Shown here piece after piece: positions 55,196 to 64,000 of a stretch of 64,000 bases of DNA. Each line of letters starts with the position of its first letter. Positions within the stretch are counted from its first letter, which is position 1. The DNA is taken from positions 34,649,667 through 34,713,666 of the forward strand of contig JAPXFY010000026.1 in the NCBI GenBank assembly GCA_030674185.1, written 5' to 3'. The notes under the pieces are model-generated. The model did no database searches. It was not told the DNA's origin and worked only from the letters and a program-made list of their open reading frames with translations. Source of the stretch: Monoplex corrugatus. Taxonomy: Eukaryota > Mollusca > Gastropoda > Littorinimorpha > Ranellidae. Made by a program: the position numbers and the translations under genes.

Positions 55196-58100
55196 TCAAT
55201 GACCAGTTGGAATTTCCGTGTGCGTGTGGAAGGAGATTCACCACCAAACGCGGCATGAAGATCCACAGGACAAAAATGGGCTGTTTGAAGACACATACGA
55301 ACCAGCAGCAGCGCACTGCGATAGCAGGTGAGACGTTGGATGACCAAGGCCAGGAATTAAACCATAGTGCCAAGGACATCCACGCTGACGGTTCTGATGC
55401 GGATTTTGCACAAGCTCTTAACGCCAAACGTGGAAAACTCAATTTGCCGCCTGCCGGTGCAAAAGAACAATGGGAGAAATTAGATGAGGAACTTGTCCTT
55501 AAGCTGAATGCGCTAATAGGGAACAGTACGCTGGAACACAAACTTGACACATACGGAGACATCATATACTCTATCTGCAGGGACACTTATGGAGTGAAGC
55601 AGCCAAAGACAAAAACGCCTCCCCAGAAATCCAGAAGACAGCAGCAGATGGAGAGCATCCGGAGGGAGAAAAGGAAGCTTAAAAAGCGAATGAAAACTGC
55701 CTCAGAATTCGAGAAGCAAGGGCTCCTGGAACTCTGGAAAGATCTGAAGGCCAACACAATGCTCTCAGCAAAGTGGAATCAGCAAGGCGAAGAAAGAGCA
55801 AAAAGAAGAAGACTCAAGATCGTTTCTTCAAAGATCCCTTTGACTTTGCAAGAAAGCTGTTTGAACAACCCAAATCAGGGACTCTCACAGTGGGCAAGGA
55901 AACCCTAGAGCAGCATCTCAGGGAAACATATTCCGATTCTCAGCGCGAGGCACCACTTGAAATCCAAAATCTGGTTTGGCCTACAGCGCCAGAAGGAAAA
56001 TTCAATAACAAACCACCAACACTGGATGAAGTGAAGAACGTAGTAAAGAAAGCCAGAGCCAAGTCAGCACCTGGACCAAACGGAATACCATACCTGCTCT
56101 ACAAGAAATGCCCAAAAGTGCTCGAGTGGCTCCACAAGATGATTCGATCAGCATGGAGGAACCAAAAGATCAGCGACCAATGGATGAGAGCTGAAGGAGT
56201 GTACATTCCGAAGGAGCAGAACTCCAGCAGCATCAATCAGTTCAGGCCATTATCACTTCTGAACGTCGAGGGGAAAATCTTCTTCTCTGTTATGGCAGCA
56301 AGATTGACAAAATACCTGACTGAAAACAAGTATCTGGATATGTCAGTCCAAAAGGGAGGCATACCAGGAATGCCTGGATGCTTGGAACATGCCACGTTGA
56401 TTTGGGATGCCATCCAAAAAGCAAGAACAGAGAAGAGAGACATTGACGTAGTTTGGCTTGATCTGGCGAATGCATATGGATCAGTTCCACACGATATGAT
56501 CCAGCTGGCTCTTGAAATGTATCACATCCCAGAAAACATCCGAACAATGCTGAGGAAGTATTTCCAAGGGTTCTCAATGCGGTTCTCTACCAAAGAATAC
56601 ACCACGGACTGGATAGACCTAGAGGTGGGCATTGCAATGGGCTGTGCAATCTCTCCCATACTGTTCGTGTTGGCAATGGAAGTCATCTTGAAAGCTGCAA
56701 TGAAGAGTTCAGGTCCAGTGAATCTGGGAGATGGATACCAGATGCCTCCTCTGAAAGCTTTCATGGATGACACAACAGTCTTGTCCACGGATGAGGAAGA
56801 GACACACCAAATCTTAAAGCAGCTGGATGAGCTGGTGGCCTCTTCAAGAATGAGGTTCAAACCTAAGAAATCCCGAAGTCTCTCACTGCGAAAAGGAAAA
56901 GTGGCAGATTCAGTCAAATTCATGGTAGCCAACCAAGCCATCCCCACTGTCACAGAAGAGCCAGTAAAAAGTCTCGGAAGATGGTATGATGACTCCCTGA
57001 AAGACACACAAAGGGGATGTGAAACCAAGCAAACAGCAGAAGAAGGCCTGAAGAAAATAGATAACTGCGGACTGCCAGGCAAATACAAAGTCTGGTGTCT
57101 ACAGTTCATGCTGATACCAAAGCTGCTGTGGCCACTGCTAATCTATGACATTTGCACCAGCACAGTCGAAGCAATGGAAGCCAAAATCAACAAATACACA
57201 AGAAAATGGCTCGGTGTCCCACCTGGTCTCACTGATGTTGCATTCTACTGTCGTCAAGCAATGCTGAAGCTACCTCTGAAATCCATAGTGGAGGAATACA
57301 AAGTTGGAAAAGCAAGACTGTTGAGCATGCTGGAGGAATCGGAGGACAATATCGTGAGAGCAGTTCATCCAAAGCTGAGAACTGGCAGAAAGTGGAAAGT
57401 CCAAGAGGCTGTAAACAATGCCAAGAGAAACCTCAGCATCAAAGAAATAATTGGACACACGCAAACTAACAGACAGGGACTGGGAGCAACAAAAATGCAG
57501 TGGTGGTCCAAAGCCAAAGGGAAGGTAAAAAGAGACATGATCATACAGGAGTTGAAGGAAGAAGAAGATGTCAAAAGAGTGCAGAAGGCAGTCCAGCAAG
57601 GTCAACAGGGGCAATGGACAACATGGGACAGTGCACTCCAAAGAAGTCTCAGCTGGAACGATATGTGGCACATGGCTCCTCTAAGGATAAGCTTCCTCCT
57701 CAGATCTGTATATGACCTGCTCCCCTCGAATGCAAACTTAGTGAAATGGGGGAAAGCAGACGACCCAGCATGTCCACTCTGTCAGAAGAAACAAACAGTG
57801 GAACATGTCCTAAGCTCTTGCAAAGTAGCGCTAGCCCAAGGAAGGTATACATGGAGGCACAACCAAGTTCTGAAAGTGATCACAGATGTGGTTAGCGAAA
57901 AAACCATGACCCCAAACGCACCAATTGCTATGACAACGTTCTACAAAGCAGGAGGGAAACAGGTCTGGCCCGAAAGGGTTATGACAACCAGCACATTGCC
58001 AAAGGGTCTTCTGGATGGAGCAGTCGACTGGGAGTGTACAGCAGACCTCCCAGAGTGGAGAAATTACCCAGATGTCATCAGCAAGACAGGCATGAGACCA

Positions 58101-58439
58101 GACATCGCTCTCCACTCTGACTCCTCGAAACAAGTGATTCTGATAGAACTCACTGTGCCATACGAAAGCAGAATGGAAGAAGCACATATCTACAAGACCG
58201 AAAAATACGCCGGTCTTGCCAGCACCCTGAAGAAAGCAGGTCTGCGGGTCAAAATCTTCGCCATAGAGGTCGGGGCAAGAGGGTTTGTGGGCACCTCCGC
58301 TTATGATCTCATGAAACAACTCGCCATTTCTGGGAAGAAGAGGACTAGAGCCCTTAAAGCGATGGCAGAGGCAGCAGAAAGGAGCTCAAGCTGGATCTGG
58401 GCAAGGAGGAACCAAAAAAGTGAACTTCATAAGGATTAA
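55192..58439 (+). pseudogene. R2-like LINE polyprotein, one frameshift (copy D)
   Basis: Equivalent to the intact ORF of copy B, but one A is missing at about 55751-55754 (CCAACACAAT where B has CCAAACACAAT). This shifts the frame near codon 188, before the RT. The downstream frame (open from about 55773) keeps the RT (motifs A, B, C), CCHC knuckle and endonuclease to the TAA at 58437-58439. I count roughly eleven residue differences from copy B, including FRPLSLLN for FRPISLLN, ERVMTTS for ESAMTTS and RRNQKSE for RRNEKSE. The break is probably recent; an assembly error at this A-run is also possible. Confidence 0.9.
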
Positions 58440-58456
58440 ATTCCCTACAGATGATG

Positions 58457-58529
58457 TGTGCCCCGTTAGCACATTGGTAAAACCGCGTACCGCAGTTCTG
58501 AAGCGCAGAATCGCCCAGGTTCGATCCCC
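58457..58529 (+). promoter_or_regulatory. tRNA-like segment in LINE 3' UTR (copy D)
   Basis: Same block and spacing as the other copies. Confidence 0.6.
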
Positions 58530-58715
58530 GGCGTGGGAAAAAATAAATAAAAAATAGACAACAGCAGAAGGGCATCCAGGAGTCATGACCTGGATGTGGC
58601 CCGGCCCCCCGAGAGTGTAAGGAATTCAGGGCCGAAACACTTGTCTAAAGGGGGTTACTTCTCTGAAGACCTTCTGTTGTCTAGCTCTCCCTAGAGTTTC
58701 TTTCTACCTAGATGT

Positions 58716-59495
58716 AGAATCAACACAAAATAAAATTTGATACATGGCTTTAGGGAAATAATCAGAAAGGTTAAAACCATCAAAATGGCTAAAAGTTCAG
58801 CTATAAACATTGACTTCCTACAATCGCCGAGGTAAAATGATTTTTTGGTTTTCGGTTCTTGTATAGTGTACGCTGCTTCCACTTTGTTGTCTGTTGCTGA
58901 CCAGTCTGTGGATCTCTAAGAATGATACGGATGATTTTCTTCCTTATGTATTCGTACACACGGTAACGGTAAGTTTATATTGCTATCCTTTTATTGAATC
59001 CGTGTTGAATGATACAAAATTGCGCTCTCTGGAGTTCCCAGTCTTGAGTAGGCGTTACAAATTGGCGTTTTTTACAATGTTTGTGTACTGATTCAGCCCA
59101 GAACTTTGAATGAAAAAGTGGTTTGAGAAACGATAGGTCTTACTGTCTTCGGGGAAGCATTATCTGATCTAATTTGATTTCAAAAGTTAAGTCATTGTTG
59201 ATGGTTGAACTTCTTAAAGCATTATTCTGCTCGCTAGTGCTCCAACAGTGAGAATGCAGCCGCGCTGTATGTTTTTACATTCGAAGAGTGTGATAGTCAA
59301 ATGCAAGTGTAGAAGCTGTATTGCCGATGCTGTATCTACTGGCGTTGTAACAACATATTCACATTCACTTTACTTGGAAATGTAGCCGTGGCGGTCATTC
59401 GCTTTTATAAATATTGAACCACACATGACTGCTTCCCTATATTGAAAGAATGTATTTCCTTATACTTTTAATTCTTTCTTTTATCATCAGTGGGT
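58716..59495. other. No gene seen; one short dispersed repeat
   Basis: 59341-59415 resembles 60825-60895: TTCACTTTACTTGGAAATGT against TTTACTTTACTTGGCAGTGT, with matching GTAACA and GTCATTC blocks. Confidence 0.55.
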
Positions 59496-59720
59496 CTTCA
59501 AGAGATCAATAGATTTCATCTGATACGATTTCACGTATGAATGTGTTATTAAATTGCATTTTAGACTTGCGAGGATAACGATGAGATTGATTTTTAACTG
59601 TTGTCATTTTACTCAAACTTGGGTGTCGTTTTTAATGTGGTGTTAGTCTTCACGTGGCTTTAGTAATTGGGTGGGCTATAAGAAATATGAACCTGAACCT
59701 GAACCTGAACCTGAATCTGT
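59496..59720 (+). mobile_element. LINE 3' tail, copy 10, diverged
   Basis: TTCAAGAGATCAATAGATTT, GGTGTTAGTCTTCACGTGGC, GGGTGGGCTATAAGAAATAT, then a (GAACCT)n tail of about four units. The most diverged copy. Confidence 0.82.
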
Positions 59721-59801
59721 TCTGTTCTGTGATTTGGTTTGGTGGTGTCTCTACACTTTGTGGATTTCTGCTGCCTTAGGTTTGGGTGGTTTCCTGTGCA
59801 T

Positions 59802-60299
59802 AGTGTGGATGCATTCTTACCAACAAATGCCTATCAATTAACGTCAGGAAGAGAGTTCTTGAATGTTATGTAGAACCGGTACTGTTATACGGTTGTGAGG
59901 CGTGGGCAGTCAACAAGCAAAGCCAGAACAAGATTGAGGCAGCCAAAATGTGAATTTTAAGAAGAATGTTGAGTTCCATGGACAGCAAAGAAAACAAACG
60001 AGACAGTCTTGATGGAGGCAGACACAAAAAGATCATTCATAAGGAAAATTAGGAAAAGACAGGCAACATTTATATGCCATTTTATGAGGATAGAGTATTA
60101 GAGCACCTGGTCACAACAGGGAATCTAGAGGGAAAGAGAGCACCAGGTAAGCCAAGGGAAAAATATTGGACGGACTTGCAGAGTGGCTGAAGACAGACAG
60201 GGTGGAAGACGTGCTTGCTGTAACAAGGGATAGATACATGGAGTGCCATGATAGCCAACGCCATGTGGCAGGGCACTTGATGATGATGAGTGTGGATGC
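59802..60299 (+). mobile_element. 5'-truncated RTE LINE with 11-bp TSD
   Basis: AGTGTGGATGC at 59802-59812 and 60289-60299 flanks a 476-bp fragment. It encodes a broken RT C-terminus (VLECYVEPVLLYGCEAWAVN near 59850, later GKRAPGKPREKYWTD) and ends GGGCACTTGATGATGATG, the short GATG-type tail typical of RTE elements. Confidence 0.9.
59813..60280 (+). pseudogene. RTE reverse transcriptase C-terminal remnant
   Basis: Readable pieces: TNKCLSINVRKRVLECYVEP, VLLYGCEAWAVNKQSQNKIE, a TGA stop after AAKM, ILRRMLSS, and further frameshifted segments up to MWQGT. It corresponds to the thumb and C-terminal region of RTE RTs and has no catalytic motifs. Confidence 0.85.
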
Positions 60300-60470
60300 C
60301 CCTCACCGTTTGTTATCCCAGACAGTTGGTCTGATGAGTTCTACACAGAACGAAACGTGTCACCTGCTTTGAGAACATAAGGCCTTCCTGTTGAAGGACC
60401 TATATACTGACAGACCGCTCTGAAAGGGCCTCCTGGGCTGCTCCCCGACCCCAGCTGTCTTCATTCTTCT
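60300..60470. other. No recognisable gene
   Basis: Host flank of the RTE insertion. Confidence 0.5.
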
Positions 60471-60607
60471 CTCTCTTTCTCTCTCTCTCTGTGTCTCTCT
60501 CTCTCTTCTCTCCCTCCCTCCCTCCCTCTCTCTTCTCTCTGTCTCTCTGTCTCTCTTTCTCTGTCTCTCCCTCTGTCTCTCTCTGTCTCTTCTCTCTGTC
60601 TCTGTCA

Positions 60608-60675
<68 letters not shown>
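60471..60675. repeat. (CT)n microsatellite
   Basis: CT-rich with CTGT and CCCT interruptions. Confidence 0.97.
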
Positions 60676-60677
<2 letters not shown>

Positions 60678-61426
60678 TTCTTCTAAAGTTTCTGTTTCGT
60701 TCTGTATTTTAGACCAGACAGTTTATTCGTTTGAGTAAAGGATCTGTTTTGTCTGCTTGTGTTGTTTTCCCTGTCTGTTCGTACAACTGCAAGAGAGAGA
60801 ACTCTGCTTCCCCTCTTTAGGGGCTGTAACAGTGTACTCACATTTACTTTACTTGGCAGTGTGGCCCTGGCTGTCATTCTGTGCCTTTTTAAAAAAAAAA
60901 TTTTTTATAATGAATATGTATTTTTGTTGTGTTTTTGTCCGAGTAACTGCTTTGGGACGCTGAAAAATATTTTTAAGCAGATGTAAAATTGATCGAAAGA
61001 ATGATCCTGATAAGATGCAGTATGGTGGAAATATCTTGACGCGGGTGTTGATCGCGTTATGTTGTTAGAACATTGATTCTTTCGTTAAAAGCTATTCTGT
61101 GTGATGGTTCCATGTCAGTTTTGCGGTAAAAACACATCAAAAGGTCTAAGTATCTGTTTATAATCAAAATTGTTATTATCTATTTTAAGAAAGGAATTGT
61201 TATTGGTTTTGAGCCATGATGGAAAAACGTGTGATTTTTCCCCCCAAATATTTCTAGACCTTTACTGAACATGATGCTAGAGTTTAGATGATTTTGATAA
61301 GAATTTCCAGTTAAATTCACTGATCTTGTCAGTGTGTTCTATCTCCAGTGGGACTTACGTTCACATGCATAATACGTCGTCAGCATTTTGAACTATTGTC
61401 ATGTTTTTTCTCAGTTGGTTGGAAAA
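60676..61426. other. No gene seen
   Basis: Contains the second copy of the short repeat at 60825-60895. Otherwise AT-rich unique sequence. Confidence 0.5.
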
Positions 61427-62557
61427 GTCATTATTAGACTTTAGATCTTCATGGAAAATTTCGAGGAGAAAGCTTTGGCGTCGTTCCACACTCCTCCACG
61501 CTACTGGGGCCGCTACATGGACGACACTATGACTGTACTGAAAAGATCGGTGGTAGAAGACTTCACGAACCATCTCGGCAACCAACACCCTGCCATCAAG
61601 CTCACCTATGAGGTAGAAGAGAACGGCAGCATCGCGATGTTGGATACCCGCATCACCCGGATGGAGACAGGCCTCGCCTTCTCCATCTCTAGAAAGCCGA
61701 CCCACACGGACCAGTACTTACAATTTGACAGTCACCAGCCACTGGAACACAAGCTTGGAGTAATCCGCACCCTCACCCACCGAGCGAAGACCATCTGCTC
61801 TATCAACACCGCTAGAGAAGAAGAGGTGCAGTACATCAAAAAAGTACTCAGTGTGTCAGGATACCAGAAGTGGGCCTGGGACATTCCGGGGGGCAAGAAA
61901 ACCATACCCCACCCCTCCACTGAACGGCCAACCCCTTCGAGAGGGCACGTCTCCATGCCATACGTCAGCGGCGTCACTGAGGCTCTCAGCAGGAAGATCA
62001 GGAAGTTGGGAGTCAGTGTCCACGCCAAGCCCACCAACACCATCAGAAGCCAGTTAGTCCACCCCAAAGACAAAACAAATTGGACACATCAGGGGTGATA
62101 TACAAGATAGACTGCCAGGACTGTGACCATAGTTATATTGGCGAAACTGAGCGCAACTTGCACAACAGATTAAAAGAACACAAACGTGAGTCCTCTCCAG
62201 TGGGAGAACATCTGACCCACACCCAACACCACTTTGAAAAGGACAATGTGCAAGTTCTCGACAAAGAAGCAAGATGGTTCCAGAGGGGAGTAAAGGAGGC
62301 AGTTTACATCGCCGCAAGGAACCCCACCCTCAACCGTGACCGGGGCCGACACAACCTGCCATCGGTGTACTCCTCACTTGTTCAGTCGCACTGTCGTGAG
62401 TTCGCTCACGGCGGTGCGCACTGAAGCCAGTTCTCAACCCAGCAGTTGCACTGAAGAAGAAGTCGGCTGGATCGCCGATGAAAGCTACGCAGTAAGTAGC
62501 CTTTTTTGTAACTGAGAGCCAGGTTCAACCATGTAGCCATTATGTCATTATTAGACT
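61427..62557 (+). mobile_element. Penelope-like element, 5'-truncated, 14-bp TSD
   Basis: GTCATTATTAGACT at 61427-61440 and 62544-62557 is a perfect TSD. The 1103-bp element starts within the RT and keeps the GIY-YIG endonuclease and the 3' UTR. Confidence 0.93.
61441..62424 (+). pseudogene. Penelope-like RT fragment and GIY-YIG endonuclease, one frameshift
   Basis: The first frame (about 61451-62098) begins MENFEEKALASFHTPPRYWG and has the RT motif RYMDDTMTVL, then FSISRKPTHTDQYLQFDSHQ, a PLE hallmark, and the linker. A frameshift near 62055-62080 leads to the second frame (to the stop at 62422-62424), with GVIYKIDCQDCDHSYIGETE, RNLHNRLKEHK, H/E-rich PVGEHLTHTQHHFE and KEAVYIAARNP. This is a GIY-YIG endonuclease with the C-x2-C insert typical of Penelope-like elements. 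RT motifs upstream of YMDD are missing, so it is a dead copy. PLEs use the endonuclease to prime reverse transcription at a DNA break. Confidence 0.93.
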
Positions 62558-62644
62558 GTTGAATAACATAGGGACGATAACTGACCATTGAGGGACACTC
62601 ATATGAAATTTCTATGCGAATTTGCATTACCCACTTTTTCCTGA

Positions 62645-62647
<3 letters not shown>
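62558..62647. other. Host flank, no feature
   Basis: Short unique sequence after the Penelope-like element. Confidence 0.4.
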
Positions 62648-62710
<63 letters not shown>

Positions 62711-62768
62711 TGTGTGTGTCTGTGGGCGCGCGCATGTTTGTGTTGTCTGTAAGGGGTGTGTGTGTCTG

Positions 62769-62849
<81 letters not shown>

Positions 62850-62850
62850 A
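62648..62850. repeat. (GT)n and (GA)n microsatellites
   Basis: GT run to about 62728, then a GA run at 62767-62850. Confidence 0.97.
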
Positions 62851-63070
62851 GCGTGGCAGCAAAGATTTCTCAGCCGTTTTCACGAAAAGCACAGCAAATA
62901 TTAACACCGCCTGCTTGATGGATGAAACGAAGACAGGCGCGCCTTTTCAGGCAAAAATGACTTGTGTCCAGCAAACAGAAAAGACAGATAGAAGCAAGAT
63001 CACCACCACGTCCAAGATATAAAAACACACGTACAACTGATGATCTACTTATCCTGGATGAAGAACTAGG

Positions 63071-63158
63071 AAAACACGAAAACAGAATCAGAACGCGTAT
63101 TTAATATACCCAGACTTATATTGAATGCATACGCGTTCTGATTCTGTTTTCGTGTTTT
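63071..63158. repeat. Perfect 30-bp inverted repeat
   Basis: Arms 63071-63100 (AAAACACGAAAACAGAATCA + GAACGCGTAT) and 63129-63158 are exact complements around a 28-base loop that itself holds AATATA/TATATT. Confidence 0.95.
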
Positions 63159-63807
63159 TTCTGGTTCCTGTTTGCTTGAACGCGGGCAGTTGCGATTGTT
63201 TTGGGTTACCCTAGATCAGTTGAGTAAGGCGAAGTAACTCCAAGAATAATGTACCAGAACAGTTGGCAGTCTCTTTGATTCAGACTATGATAGTGGACAG
63301 ATTTTTAGAATGAAATTTCCGACATATCTGCTTTTTAAAAATTTTTTAAAGACAATAAATAATTCCAAATGTACATGTTTGATTTAACCTTGTCCCAGTG
63401 ACCGAAAATATGAAATCCTGTTGTGACCAAATTGCATAGCTGTTTATGACAGTGTCTGTATGAAATTTGTATCATGCCAGCGTATATTGGCAGCTTTGTT
63501 CTGTTTAGATACAAATAGTATAGCCCAAAATTTGGGTCAGTGATCCAAAATGCAAACTCTCCTCAAGGTGGACTTCTCTCGCATATGTAAAAAAACGAGC
63601 ATCATTTGTTGGGTCAGGATCGTCACTTAAAAAAGTATTCGTTATCATAACTTTGAAATCGTTAGTACGATTTGACCATCATTTCTTTTTGAGCATGTTT
63701 GATAAGAAATCGAAGAAGAAAAAATAGAAACTTTTTAACTAGTGCACCACCCCGCCATCCATCTCCACACTCGACCCTGTCCTCCCAAACGTCAGCAGCA
63801 GAACCAT
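63159..63807. other. No gene; starts with a short dispersed repeat
   Basis: 63159-63184 repeats the TTCTGGTTCCTGTTTGCTTG segment of 30602-30627. The rest is AT-rich with no coding signal. Confidence 0.55.

Positions 63808-63881
<74 letters not shown>
63808..63881. repeat. (GA)n microsatellite
   Basis: GA run to 63881; the remaining 119 bases show nothing. Confidence 0.95.
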
Positions 63882-63883
<2 letters not shown>

Positions 63884-64000
63884 GATTTCTTCTTTGGAAG
63901 TCTAAACCAGCCAAGATTTCGGCTTGCGGGACGAATGAATCTTTCAATTTGAACCAAGTGCACACAGATCAAGTTGAGTCCTGCCTGGTTGCCCCATCAC

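Larger units (their letters stand above)
53329..58715 (+). mobile_element. Second head-to-tail R2-like LINE dimer (copies C and D)
   Basis: Copy C (53338-54956, 5'-truncated) is joined directly to full-length copy D (54957-58708). TAGATGT at 53329-53335 and 58709-58715 is the outer TSD; two extra bases (GT) precede copy C. C and D have the same length over the shared 1619 bp, and I see one difference (C at 53713, T at 57465). They share variants absent from A/B, such as GGAAGGTAAAAAG and CGAAAGGGTTATG. Confidence 0.92.

Overview
This is eukaryotic, animal-type DNA with almost no host genes. It is dominated by transposable elements, short tandem repeats and two satellite arrays. The mix of element types (an R2-type LINE with a restriction-like endonuclease, RTE and I/Nimb-like LINEs, a Penelope-like element, mariner, piggyBac and tRNA-derived SINEs), together with extreme CA/GT, GA/CT and trinucleotide content, suggests a lophotrochozoan. 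A marine mollusc, perhaps a gastropod, is most likely, but nothing here fixes the species.

Layout. 0-10 kb: a 34-bp minisatellite, three related low-copy modules attached to CA/CG arrays (about 4.1-5.3, 6.5-6.9 and 8.6-9.7 kb), and several 5'-truncated LINE tails. 9.86-13.95 kb: a SINE with an 11-bp target-site duplication (TSD), then an I-like LINE tail split by a decayed piggyBac transposon. 14.3-16.2 kb: a tRNA-derived SINE whose 3' tail has become a tandem array, then a longer LINE C-terminal fragment. 17.3-18.8 kb: a decayed RTE endonuclease and a repeat called here Repeat-B. 20.2-20.9 kb: a second SINE-A copy with an internal 78-bp triplication. 22.9-26.8 kb: a 25-bp satellite. 27.9-29.0 kb: an RTE copy with an inverted 5' end.

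30.9-35.9 kb and 53.3-58.7 kb hold the most notable content: two head-to-tail pairs of one LINE family, each a 5'-truncated copy joined directly to a full-length copy. One full-length copy has an intact 1082-codon ORF with a zinc finger, reverse transcriptase, CCHC knuckle and PD-(D/E)XK endonuclease. In each pair a short TSD sits only at the outer edges, which points to single dimeric insertions.

36-44 kb: microsatellites, three more Repeat-B copies and LINE tails. 45.0-47.2 kb: one SINE-A interrupted by another SINE, a mariner and a LINE tail. 48.0-49.3 kb: another SINE-A interrupted by a LINE tail and a solo LTR. 50.28-50.38 kb: the only candidate host exon (coiled coil, minus strand). 51.6-52.6 kb: a 27-bp satellite. 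59.5-64 kb: a LINE tail, an RTE tail, a Penelope-like element with a GIY-YIG domain, and a perfect 30-bp inverted repeat.

Names such as SINE-A, SINE-C, SINE-D and Repeat-B are local labels. Family assignments come from reading motifs, with no database search. Boundaries marked 'about' are approximate.
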